Source: Eudoraea sp. (GTDB lineage: Bacteria; Bacteroidota; Bacteroidia; Flavobacteriales; Flavobacteriaceae). Taken from it: a stretch of DNA of 12,123 bases. The stretch spans positions 1 to 12,123 of the forward strand of contig JABDQS010000272.1 of NCBI GenBank assembly GCA_013042125.1. Reading direction: 5' to 3'. Shown one piece after another: positions 1-6,550 of this stretch (within the stretch, counting starts at the first letter, position 1; the number at the start of each line of letters is the position of its first letter). The translations under genes and the position numbers were made by a program. Under the pieces are notes generated by a model. That model saw only the letters and a program-made list of their open reading frames with translations. It had not been told where the DNA came from and searched no databases.

Positions 1-229
1 CTTAGGAATAGATGTTTATGAACAAGAGGAAAACCTTTTCTTTAAAGATCTGTCTGAAAGGATCATTCAGGATGACGACATCTTAAGATTGATCAGTTAC
101 CCTAATGTTTTGATAACTTCGCATCAGGCTTATTTTACCAGGGAGGCAATGGATGAAATTACCTTAACAACACTGGATAATATTAAGTCATTTGATAAAA
201 ATCTTCCATTAGTGAATGAGGTGAAGTAA
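1..229 (+). CDS. ldhA: D-lactate dehydrogenase (NAD-dependent 2-hydroxyacid dehydrogenase), C-terminal end
   Basis: This is the last 75 residues of a gene whose start lies before the window; the reading frame begins at base 2. The fragment opens with LGIDVYE, followed by a LFFKD segment and then ITSHQAYFTREAM. This is the C-terminal part of LdhA-type D-lactate dehydrogenases: the catalytic-domain return, with the family's catalytic histidine in the (S/G)HQA motif. The enzyme interconverts D-lactate and pyruvate with NAD(H) in the cytoplasm and is usually fermentative. Assignment to LdhA rather than another D-2-hydroxyacid dehydrogenase rests on the DVYE...LFF...HQA(F/Y) pattern. The nucleotide-binding domain is not visible. 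The next gene starts 71 bp downstream on the same strand; whether they are co-transcribed is unclear. Confidence 0.85.
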   Translation, partial: LGIDVYEQEENLFFKDLSERIIQDDDILRLISYPNVLITSHQAYFTREAMDEITLTTLDNIKSFDKNLPLVNEVK

Positions 230-300
230 GAAAGGCTTTTACTCTTTCTAAAACCCGTTTGCTTAGTGCAGTAGGATTATGACGGAAGAAAGACAGTAAT

Positions 301-1041
301 ATGGAAAATAAAAATTTGGTTCGCATAAATAAGTACTTTAGTGAAATTGGGTATTGTTCACGCAGAGAAGCTGATAAGCTCATTGCAGCAAAGAAGGTGA
401 CAATAAATGGCGTAGTGGCGGAAATGGGAAGTAAGATATCCTCCAAAGACAAAATTCGAATAAACGGAAAACTGATCTCAGGAAAGGAAACTAAACCTAT
501 TTACCTTGCTTTTAATAAACCCCGGGGAATTGTTTGTACGACAGACACCAGAAGAGAGAAAAATAATATCATAGACTATATCAATTACCCCGAACGTATT
601 TTCCCCATCGGAAGGCTCGATAAGGACAGTCAGGGCCTCATTCTGTTAACGAACGATGGTGATATTGTAAATCAAATTCTTCGTGCCAGAAATAATCATG
701 AAAAGGAATACCTGGTAACTGTAAAAAAACCGATTACCAAATCGTTCATCCAGAAAATGGGCAATGGTGTTCCAATTTTAGGAACGGTAACGAGAAAATG
801 TTATGTGGAACAGATAGATAGGTTTAGTTTTAGAATCGTTCTTACACAAGGTCTGAACCGGCAGATAAGACGCATGTGTGAACATCTCGGTAACCAGGTT
901 CGCCAATTGGAACGATATCGAATAATGAATATTAATTTAGATCTGCCCCTTGGTAAATGGCGACATTTAACAAAAAAGGAGCTTACTGAGATCAAGGCTC
1001 TTTTAACTGATTCATCAAAAACCAATGAAGAGATCAGCTAG
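301..1041 (+). CDS. rluF: 23S rRNA pseudouridine synthase RluF
   Basis: RluF isomerises a uridine to pseudouridine in 23S rRNA (U2604 in E. coli). The 246-residue protein has an N-terminal S4 RNA-binding domain (about residues 6-55, with INKYFSEIGYCSRREADKLI at its start) and then an RsuA/RluB/E/F-type catalytic domain. The catalytic motif GRLDKDSQG is at residues 104-112, with Asp107 as the expected nucleophile. The RluF-typical stretches KEYLVTVKKPIT, GVPILGTVTRKC and QGLNRQIRRMCEHLG follow, and LPLGKWRHLT lies near the end. Length and motif order match full-length RluF, which separates it from RluB and RsuA. The ATG at 301 is chosen because the S4 domain begins just after it. It ends in TAG, showing that amber is a normal stop codon here. 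It is followed by a 214 bp intergenic region. Confidence 0.95.
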   Translation: MENKNLVRINKYFSEIGYCSRREADKLIAAKKVTINGVVAEMGSKISSKDKIRINGKLISGKETKPIYLAFNKPRGIVCTTDTRREKNNIIDYINYPERIFPIGRLDKDSQGLILLTNDGDIVNQILRARNNHEKEYLVTVKKPITKSFIQKMGNGVPILGTVTRKCYVEQIDRFSFRIVLTQGLNRQIRRMCEHLGNQVRQLERYRIMNINLDLPLGKWRHLTKKELTEIKALLTDSSKTNEEIS

Positions 1042-1199
1042 TTATATTTTTACTGTTCACAACCCACCACTTTGGATAAAACTTGCCCGCCTGTAAACCG
1101 TATTAGACTTCGGAAATAGGTTCATTCACTCCCTCAGAGCTCGACAGAATTTCGTATTTTTAACCTTTAATAGAACAAGCTTCAATAGTTATAAACTCA

Positions 1200-1226
1200 G
1201 GGCTCTTTTTGCAAGAAAAAGTGCCC
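1200..1226 (+). terminator. Hairpin between rluF and the glycosyltransferase gene
   Basis: A strong inverted repeat: GGGC (1200-1203) and CTTTTT (1205-1210) pair with AAAAAG (1216-1221) and GCCC (1223-1226). There is one T-T mismatch in the stem and a five-base loop GCAAG. It lies 159 bp after the rluF stop and 29 bp before the glycosyltransferase ATG. It could terminate rluF transcription or be a leader hairpin of the next gene; there is no clean T-run straight after it. A second small hairpin (GCTT 1227-1230 with AAGC 1236-1239) abuts it. Confidence 0.4.
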
Positions 1227-1239
1227 GCTTTTGGCAAGC
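1227..1239 (+). repeat. Small hairpin adjoining the 1200-1226 stem-loop
   Basis: GCTT at 1227-1230 can pair with AAGC at 1236-1239 around a five-base loop TTGGC. Alone a 4-bp stem is weak, but it directly abuts the stronger hairpin and ends 16 bp before the next ATG, so the two may form one leader structure. Confidence 0.25.
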
Positions 1240-1255
1240 ATTAAATCAAAATTAC

Positions 1256-2482
1256 ATGTTAAAGAAGATACTAGAATCCTGCCCAAAGGAAGTTGATCTG
1301 ACCAACGACGGGCATTCAGAAATGATCCTTGAGAAAGTAAAATTAATTTTAGAAGGCGGGTATACTATTTCAGAAATAGAGGAAATAGAGGAGCATTTGA
1401 TACGAAAAAAAGATAATTCCTTCATCTTTATTTTGCTCGTTCTCAAAATTGTAAAATCCAAAATGCTTGCCTCAAAAATAACTGAACCACTATTTATTTC
1501 TGTAGTCTTTGCAGTGTATAAGGAACACAATAGAATAAGGAAAAGCACTGAACATCCGCATGGAGAAGATTTTCTTTTGAAGAAAAAAAGACAGCTGGAA
1601 TGGCTATTTGAAAATCAACCCAATGTTGGATGGGAATTAATTGTAGTTGATGATGGCTGCCCCGAAGGAAGTGGAAAAATAGCACAAAATATTATTGACG
1701 AAAACAAATTGAATGACAAGATCCGGGTACTGTATTTATCGGAAGCAATTGAACAAAAGTATGCTCCGGTAAAAAATCTTAGTTCAACAAATGAAAGCCA
1801 AAAAGGAGGTTCAATAATTTATGGAATGTGGGACGCGGTCCAGCAAAAAAAAGCCGGGAATCATATTGTAATTTATACAGATGCAGATCTTTCCACACAT
1901 TTGGGGCAAGTGATGTTATTGGTTGATCCATTGTTGAACAACGATAAATTGGTTGCCATTGGATCACGAAGAGCGCCAAAATCTGTGGTAATTAAAAAGG
2001 GCAAAAGAAATAATCGAGGTAAACTATTTATCTATTTATGGAAGCGGTTAATACCAAATTTAGGCGGAATAGTAGATACCCAATGTGGATTTAAAGCATT
2101 CAGGGCTGAAATAATTCCTGAAATAATTGATGATCTAATTGAAAAGAAGTTTGCTTTTGATATAGAATTACTATTAAAAACGGCACTTTTAAAAAAAGAG
2201 GCAATAACAAAAGTGCCTATTGCATGGATAGATAGTGAGGAAGCATCCACCACAACAGATTTACAGCCATATTTACCAATGCTTAAATCAATCGTAAAGA
2301 TGAACAAGAAGTATTTTTCGAAGAAGAAAAAATCAAATGAATTTGCTTCGTTTATAGAATCGCTCGATAGAGAGAAATTTGATACTATTTTAGAGAACGT
2401 TCCTGACGATATTGTTAAAAGAAAACCAAGTGAATTTACTGAATATGATGAAGTAAAGGTCACTGATTTAAAAGGGGATTGA
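1256..2482 (+). CDS. Family 2 glycosyltransferase, dolichyl-phosphate-sugar synthase-like
   Basis: A 408-residue GT-A fold glycosyltransferase of family GT2. The core runs from about residue 79 to 350: ISVVFAVYKE opens the first strand, VVDDG (130-134) binds the nucleotide, QKGGSIIYGMWDAV (182-195) matches the GKGxAxxxG loop of the DPM1/ALG5-like group, and YTDADLS (207-213) carries the metal-binding Asp-x-Asp. DTQCGFKAFR (274-283) and FAFDIELL (299-306) complete the acceptor-side signature of that group. The donor sugar and acceptor cannot be read from the sequence. There are no transmembrane segments, so unlike many polyprenyl-phosphate glycosyltransferases it should be soluble or peripheral. 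About 75 N-terminal residues and about 55 C-terminal residues, rich in Lys and Glu, lie outside the domain and are unrecognised. The ATG at 1256 is preferred because the extension has normal coding character; Met70 is an alternative start. The gene is AT-rich. Confidence 0.85.
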   Translation: MLKKILESCPKEVDLTNDGHSEMILEKVKLILEGGYTISEIEEIEEHLIRKKDNSFIFILLVLKIVKSKMLASKITEPLFISVVFAVYKEHNRIRKSTEHPHGEDFLLKKKRQLEWLFENQPNVGWELIVVDDGCPEGSGKIAQNIIDENKLNDKIRVLYLSEAIEQKYAPVKNLSSTNESQKGGSIIYGMWDAVQQKKAGNHIVIYTDADLSTHLGQVMLLVDPLLNNDKLVAIGSRRAPKSVVIKKGKRNNRGKLFIYLWKRLIPNLGGIVDTQCGFKAFRAEIIPEIIDDLIEKKFAFDIELLLKTALLKKEAITKVPIAWIDSEEASTTTDLQPYLPMLKSIVKMNKKYFSKKKKSNEFASFIESLDREKFDTILENVPDDIVKRKPSEFTEYDEVKVTDLKGD

Positions 2483-2624
2483 AGCGTGTCACGAACATTA
2501 ATTTAATCCAATTATTCCCTCGCGGGACTATGTACTGCAATTCACAAACAGCACCGCCATATGCAGGCTAAAAAGAGAATAAAAACACCTTATTTTGGGT
2601 AACTTTAAATAAATTAAGATCTAC

Positions 2625-3014
2625 ATGAATTACTATTTTAAAACTACATTAACCGATACTTCATTTGATGAAGCTATCGATAAAACCACCGCAGAACTTC
2701 AAAAAGAAGGATTTGGTGTGCTCACGGAAATTGACCTGAAATCAACTTTAAAGAAAAAATTAGATGTTGATTTTTATAACTATAAGATCTTGGGTGCCTG
2801 TAATCCTTCGTTTGCATATAAGGCTCTTCAAGCTGAGGACAAAATTGGCACCATGCTCCCTTGCAATGTAATTGTTCAGGAAAAAGAAGCAGGGAATATT
2901 GAAGTATCAGCCGTAGATCCCTTAGCCTCCATGATGTCTGTTGAGAATACATCCTTAGGAGGCATTGCCGATGAAGTGAGAGAAAAGTTAAAAAAAGTTA
3001 TAGAAAGTCTGTAA
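2625..3014 (+). CDS. DUF302 domain-containing protein
   Basis: A 129-residue protein that is almost entirely one DUF302 domain. The diagnostic stretch is at about residues 54-85: KILGACNPSFAYKAL, then IGTMLPCNVIVQE, followed by VSAVDPLASM (95-104) and a C-terminal amphipathic helix. DUF302 proteins are small alpha/beta proteins of unknown biochemical role, and some members are linked to metal or stress functions. Two cysteines (Cys59 and Cys80) occur in the conserved segments. There is no signal peptide or membrane segment, so it is predicted cytoplasmic. The start is set by the YYFKTTL first strand, which directly follows the ATG. Intergenic gaps of 142 bp upstream and 63 bp downstream suggest it is transcribed separately or loosely. 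Confidence 0.85.
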   Translation: MNYYFKTTLTDTSFDEAIDKTTAELQKEGFGVLTEIDLKSTLKKKLDVDFYNYKILGACNPSFAYKALQAEDKIGTMLPCNVIVQEKEAGNIEVSAVDPLASMMSVENTSLGGIADEVREKLKKVIESL

Positions 3015-3077
3015 GCCTTCGATCTTTAATTAAACTTTGCCATTGAAATTTTTCATGGAATATGTTAGCTTGCCCTG

Positions 3078-3992
3078 ATGAAAATCGTGTTTGTGGTCAA
3101 CAACAAGAACAACCGGCTGGTAAAAGTACTCCCGGGCCTGGAGCAATATTGTCATCAAACTAGTTTAGGGAGTGTAGAGTTCTTATCAACGAAAAGGAAA
3201 AAACATGCCATCGAATTGGCCAGGAAAGCCACTGAGAACGGCTGCGACTATCTGATTGCCGTTGGAGGTGACGGCACCTTGCACGAGATCATCAATGGAA
3301 TGATGCATAGTAACATTCCGGCCAGCAAATACCCTATAATAGGGTTGCTCCCACATGGTTCGGCCAATGATTTTGCCAGAACCGCCGGCGTAACTAATTC
3401 CATTGAAATACTTTTTGAACTGATTCAAACAAAAACTACCCAAAAGATAGACCTTGGAAAAATAATACTACACCAGACCCGGGAAACCCGCTATTTCATC
3501 AATATTGCAGGCGTAGGATTAGGCCCGGAAGTGGCCCTAAACATGGAACGATCTTCAAGTATACTGGGACAGGGCTTTAATTACTTTAGACACATTATAA
3601 AAGGGTTTCTGAGCTATGTAAAAAAAGAAGTAAGCTGCACAAGCAGCACATGGCATTGGAAAGGCAAGTTGCTGCAAATGGCGGTGGCCAATGGCCGTTA
3701 CTTTGGCGATGCCATCTGCATTGCCCCTGATGCCAAATTTAATGATGGGCAATTTCGGGTTGCCATCTTCGGGAACTTAAGTATTTGGGACTATTTAAAA
3801 AATCTCGGGAATTTGAAAAAAGGAGTGAAAATAAACCACCCGGAGGTTAGCTATCATGATGCCAAAAAAGTGTTGCTCGAAAGCAATGAATCTTGTGGTA
3901 TTGAGGCAGATGGCGAATATGTAGGCCTTATCCCGGCCACTATAGGGATTTTACCAAGAGCTATCTCCTTTTTATTGCCTCCCACTTCATAA
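3078..3992 (+). CDS. Diacylglycerol/sphingosine kinase-family lipid kinase (DagK/YegS type)
   Basis: A 304-residue lipid kinase of the DAGK catalytic family, transferring phosphate from ATP to a lipid hydroxyl at the inner face of the membrane. The ATP-binding motif GGDGTLHEIING is at residues 63-74. The second nucleotide-site motif, LPHGSANDFA, is at 91-100 (GTxNDFA in the family, here with Ser for Thr). The C-terminal beta-sandwich domain shows INIAGVGLG (141-149), ANGRYFGDAICIAPDA (204-219) and the late ADGE motif (277-280). Length is normal and no key residue is missing. The natural lipid (diacylglycerol, sphingoid base or other) cannot be told from sequence; Bacteroidota include sphingolipid makers, so both are open. 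The gene is noticeably richer in G and C than the adjacent glycosyltransferase gene. Confidence 0.9.
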   Translation: MKIVFVVNNKNNRLVKVLPGLEQYCHQTSLGSVEFLSTKRKKHAIELARKATENGCDYLIAVGGDGTLHEIINGMMHSNIPASKYPIIGLLPHGSANDFARTAGVTNSIEILFELIQTKTTQKIDLGKIILHQTRETRYFINIAGVGLGPEVALNMERSSSILGQGFNYFRHIIKGFLSYVKKEVSCTSSTWHWKGKLLQMAVANGRYFGDAICIAPDAKFNDGQFRVAIFGNLSIWDYLKNLGNLKKGVKINHPEVSYHDAKKVLLESNESCGIEADGEYVGLIPATIGILPRAISFLLPPTS

Positions 3993-3996
3993 TTGG

Positions 3997-4028
3997 TTCC
4001 TGAATTTCTTATGATCTTGATTCAGGAA
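3997..4028 (+). terminator. Inverted repeat after the lipid kinase gene
   Basis: A perfect 9-bp stem: TTCCTGAAT (3997-4005) with ATTCAGGAA (4020-4028), around a 14-base loop. It starts four bases after the lipid kinase stop codon, the usual place for an intrinsic terminator. No T-run follows the second arm, so its efficiency as a terminator is uncertain. Confidence 0.4.
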
Positions 4029-4096
4029 AATCCACACTTCTCATCAAAAGGTCTCGTTTAATTGCTAAATTGGTACCGCACTGGGAAACCAACATA

Positions 4097-4789
4097 ATGA
4101 AACGATTCTCTTATACGATCCTTGTTCTCTGTTTAGTTTTTGGATGTAAATCTGAAAAAAGTGAGTTACGCCGGGAAACAAAAGCCTTTCCTTCAAATAT
4201 GACTGAAGAAAATATGGCTGCTTACAATTGGCTGAACGAGCCGCAATCATATAAGATAGTTGATAACTCATTGGTAGTAACCGTTGCGAAAGGAACCGAT
4301 TTTTTCAATAATCCTGAAGATGATTCCATAACGTCTTCCGCGCCCTTCCTGTACAAAATTTTAGAAGGTGATTTTGTTGCGAAGGTGTTGGTACGGCCAG
4401 ATTTTTCCTCACAATGGAATGCTGTTGCGCTCATGGTTTATTTGGATGATTTGAATTGGATCAAGTTTGCGTTTGAAAACTCTGATGCAACCGGTCCAGG
4501 CATTGTGACGGTTGTAACAAAGGGAACATCTGATGATGCCAATGGCGTGATCATAGAGAATATGGATGAGATCTGGTTAGCGATCGTAAAAAAGAACGAT
4601 ATATACTCAATGCATTGGTCAGAAGACGGTGAAAATTATACAATGGCACGTCTTACTAAAATGACTGAATCTGAAGAGGTAAAAATTGGAATTGAGTTTC
4701 AATCTCCGGTTGGGGATACAGCAACTCATACTGTTCGTTACTTTGAAACAGAAATGCGAACGATCCAAGATCTCAGGCTTCTTAATTAG
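4097..4789 (+). CDS. DUF1349 domain lipoprotein
   Basis: A 230-residue exported lipoprotein with a DUF1349 domain, a concanavalin A-like beta-sandwich family often annotated as similar to regulation-of-enolase protein 1. The start at 4097 gives a classic lipoprotein signal: MKRFSYTILVLCLVFGC, with the acylated cysteine at residue 17. An in-frame ATG nine codons upstream (4070) would put charged residues before this signal and is unlikely. The mature protein shows the family's pattern of paired aromatic strands: YNWLNEP, SSAPFLYKILEGDFVAKVLV, a LMVYLDDLNWIKFAFE segment, EIWLAIVKKND and IGIEFQSPVGD near the end. The role is probably carbohydrate or surface binding, but no substrate is known. 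A serine hydrolase gene follows 99 bp later. Confidence 0.85.
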   Translation: MKRFSYTILVLCLVFGCKSEKSELRRETKAFPSNMTEENMAAYNWLNEPQSYKIVDNSLVVTVAKGTDFFNNPEDDSITSSAPFLYKILEGDFVAKVLVRPDFSSQWNAVALMVYLDDLNWIKFAFENSDATGPGIVTVVTKGTSDDANGVIIENMDEIWLAIVKKNDIYSMHWSEDGENYTMARLTKMTESEEVKIGIEFQSPVGDTATHTVRYFETEMRTIQDLRLLN

Positions 4790-4888
4790 TCACTGGCGTT
4801 TGATAATATCCGCTATAATTAATTACGCAATCCCGATAGGTGCCAGATGATAATCAAAAACATTACCAATAACTAAAAAATACTTCGC

Positions 4889-5965
4889 ATGAAAAATATT
4901 TTCTATCTGATTGTTTTACAACTATTCCTTTTCACAGGATTACAGGCCCAAACAGAATTGGGAATAGATCTTGAAGAGATCGATGACTATTACGCCAAAA
5001 TGGTAACAGATTGGGATATCCCAAGTGCCTCCATTGGCATTGTAAAAGATGGAAAATTAATTTTTACCGGCAATTACGGTGTCTTAGAAGTAGGCAAAAA
5101 AGAGAAACCAAATGAGAATACTTTATATGCAATAGCATCAAACTCTAAGGCCTTTACTTCAGCTATAATCGGGATATTGGTGCAGGAAGGCAAATTGAAT
5201 TGGAATGACAAGGTAAAGAAGTATCTACCCTACTTTGCATTATACGATCCCTGGGTTAGTGATAATGTCACTGTAAGGGATATATTAAGTCACCGGGTTG
5301 GTCTGGGGACCTTTAGTGGGGATAACATTTGGTATAAGTCAACTCTTTCCGCAGAAGCAATAATCAAACACATAAAGTATGTTCCGAAGGCCTATGATTT
5401 CAGAGCAGGCTATGGCTATTCTAACTTAATGTACATCACTGCAGGGGAATTAATAAAAACCATTACGGGAAAAAGTTGGGATGTAAACGTAAAGGAACTT
5501 TTCCTGGATCCACTCGATATGAATCGTACCATTTCGTCTATCAAGGACTTGGATGACAAAGGAAATTACGCAACCCCGCATGCAAGAAAAGACAATAAGA
5601 ATTATGCGATCCCATGGGCAGATTGGGATAATGTGGCTGCAACGGGTGGACTTATCTCAAGCGTTACAGATATCTCTAAATGGATGATCTTTAACTTAAA
5701 TAATGGCATTCATGGGAAGGATACTATATTGACAAAAACAACCAGGAATCTGGTATGGACACCTCATACAAATCACTATGTGGACCATACGTCTAAAAAT
5801 GATTTCGACCGGCATTTTAATGCCTATGGTCTGGGATGGGGCCTAAGTGATTACCACGGCAGAATGAAAGTGGGACATACGGGGGGTTATGACGGTATGA
5901 TCACAGCTGTAACCTTAATTCCTGATGAGAATCTTGGGGTCGTTGTTTTAACCAATGGCGTATAG
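4889..5965 (+). CDS. N-terminal open part of the interrupted serine hydrolase
   Basis: This is the 358-residue product expected if the TAG at 5963-5965 is obeyed. It keeps the signal peptide and all three active-site motifs (SNSK, YSN, HTGG) but lacks the final helix of the alpha/beta hydrolase domain and the whole C-terminal domain. In this fold the closing helix packs against the central sheet, so the fragment may not fold stably; that is an inference from the family. Confidence 0.6.
   Translation: MKNIFYLIVLQLFLFTGLQAQTELGIDLEEIDDYYAKMVTDWDIPSASIGIVKDGKLIFTGNYGVLEVGKKEKPNENTLYAIASNSKAFTSAIIGILVQEGKLNWNDKVKKYLPYFALYDPWVSDNVTVRDILSHRVGLGTFSGDNIWYKSTLSAEAIIKHIKYVPKAYDFRAGYGYSNLMYITAGELIKTITGKSWDVNVKELFLDPLDMNRTISSIKDLDDKGNYATPHARKDNKNYAIPWADWDNVAATGGLISSVTDISKWMIFNLNNGIHGKDTILTKTTRNLVWTPHTNHYVDHTSKNDFDRHFNAYGLGWGLSDYHGRMKVGHTGGYDGMITAVTLIPDENLGVVVLTNGV
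5963..5965 (+). other. In-frame amber codon inside the serine hydrolase gene
   Basis: The frame reads ACC AAT GGC GTA TAG AGT CCA ATT ATG. Recognisable family sequence runs up to the TAG and resumes on the next codon with no frame change. A single base change from AAG, CAG, GAG, TAC, TAT, TGG, TTG or TCG would create it. Other genes here end normally in TAG (rluF, the DUF1349 gene, lpxD), so amber is not generally reassigned. Confidence 0.85.
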
Positions 5966-5974
5966 AGTCCAATT

Positions 5975-6421
5975 ATGGCTGCTACTTATTACGCCTTAGA
6001 TAAATTTCTGGGCATTGAAACCAAAGATTGGTCGGCCACATATCTTGAAAGAAGTAATAAAAATGAAGCAGAAGACACTCGTATTTCTGACCGAAAAGCC
6101 AAGAGAAAATCAAACACCAGCCCTACTATTTCACCTGAATATTTTATAGGTGAATACTATTCAGACATGTATGGTGCAATCCATATCACCAATAAGAACA
6201 ATGAATTAAAGTTGGAGTTTGAGCATTCACCGCTATTGTCTGCTCACCTAACCCATTGGCATCATGATGTTTGGGAGATCAATTGGAATCACCCACAAGC
6301 GTGGTTCAGTTTCGGAACCATAAAAATAAACACCGATAATAATTTAGAAGTGATAGGTTTTGATTTTGATGTGCCAAATGATGATTTCTTTTTTGAAGAA
6401 CTGAAACCTTATAGAAAATAA
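5975..6421 (+). CDS. C-terminal part of the interrupted serine hydrolase (DUF3471-like)
   Basis: This is the open frame after the TAG, 148 residues from an ATG that is really an internal Met codon of the parent gene. It begins in the closing helix of the hydrolase domain (AATYYALDKFLGIE), passes through a charged Lys/Arg/Ser linker, then a beta-rich domain with YFIGEYYSDMYG, LTHWHHDVWEINWNHP and FEELKP. That pattern is DUF3471-like, the small domain often attached to these hydrolases. Made alone it would have no signal peptide and so stay in the cytoplasm. Independent translation from the ATG nine bases after the TAG is possible but has no support beyond the short spacing. Confidence 0.5.
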   Translation: MAATYYALDKFLGIETKDWSATYLERSNKNEAEDTRISDRKAKRKSNTSPTISPEYFIGEYYSDMYGAIHITNKNNELKLEFEHSPLLSAHLTHWHHDVWEINWNHPQAWFSFGTIKINTDNNLEVIGFDFDVPNDDFFFEELKPYRK

Positions 6422-6437
6422 AGCATTGACAATAATA

Positions 6438-6466
6438 AATAAACGCCATTAAAACGAGCGTTTATT
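6438..6466 (+). terminator. Hairpin after the serine hydrolase gene
   Basis: A perfect 9-bp stem: AATAAACGC (6438-6446) with GCGTTTATT (6458-6466), and an 11-base loop. It lies 17 bp past the serine hydrolase stop and 85 bp before the lpxD start. The position fits a terminator separating the two genes, but there is only scattered T-richness downstream. Confidence 0.45.
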
Positions 6467-6550
6467 AAGTTCGTTCACTTTTAATAATTCTATAGGTTTT
6501 GTTTTTTCCCTTTAGATTTAAATAACTTACTAATCAATAACAAAAATTAT

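Larger units (their letters stand above)
4889..6421 (+). pseudogene. Class C beta-lactamase-like serine hydrolase with DUF3471-like C-terminus, interrupted by an in-frame TAG
   Basis: One continuous reading frame of 511 codons, including the final stop, encodes a secreted penicillin-binding-protein-like serine hydrolase but is broken by a TAG codon at 5963-5965. Residues 1-20 form a signal peptide ending LQA. The beta-lactamase-family domain has the SxxK motif SNSK (84-87, nucleophile Ser84 and Lys87), the YSN motif (177-179) and HTGG (330-333). The TAG falls straight after VVVLTNGV. Beyond it, in the same frame, come SPIMAATYYALDKFLG (the last helix expected of the hydrolase domain), a linker and a DUF3471-like beta domain. 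Nothing else is damaged, which suggests a very recent nonsense mutation, a sequence error or readthrough. The substrate is unknown; relatives include esterases, D-aminopeptidases and peptidoglycan-related enzymes. Confidence 0.8.

Noticed and set aside
183..452. Minus-strand open frame across the start of rluF
   Set aside because: It overlaps the conserved S4 domain coding sequence of rluF and has no recognisable protein pattern; similar minus-strand frames opposite the other genes were dismissed for the same reason.
1197..1241. 14-codon minus-strand frame over the hairpin region
   Set aside because: Too short, fully explained by the inverted repeats, and no supporting signals.
2483..2624. 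Possible small RNA or att-like sequence between the glycosyltransferase and DUF302 genes
   Set aside because: Only a 4-bp hairpin (TCCC/GGGA) is visible; no tRNA-like fold, direct repeats or integrase nearby.
3043..3072. TTG, 20 bp, TAGCTTG resembling the Bacteroidota -33/-7 promoter (TTG / TAnnTTTG)
   Set aside because: The -7 element is one T short of consensus and transcription would start at the ATG itself; too weak to list as a promoter.
4070..4096. Upstream in-frame ATG extending the DUF1349 lipoprotein by nine residues
   Set aside because: It would place MVPHWETNI before a well-formed lipoprotein signal peptide; the ATG at 4097 gives a standard short signal with the cysteine at residue 17.
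5963..5965. Reassigned amber codon (alternative genetic code or pyrrolysine) as the explanation of the in-frame TAG
   Set aside because: Several other genes in the window end in TAG exactly where their families end, so amber is a working stop codon.
6490..6545. TAGGTTTTG and TAGATTTA as possible -7 elements upstream of lpxD
   Set aside because: Both are near matches to TAnnTTTG, but neither has a convincing TTG element at proper spacing.
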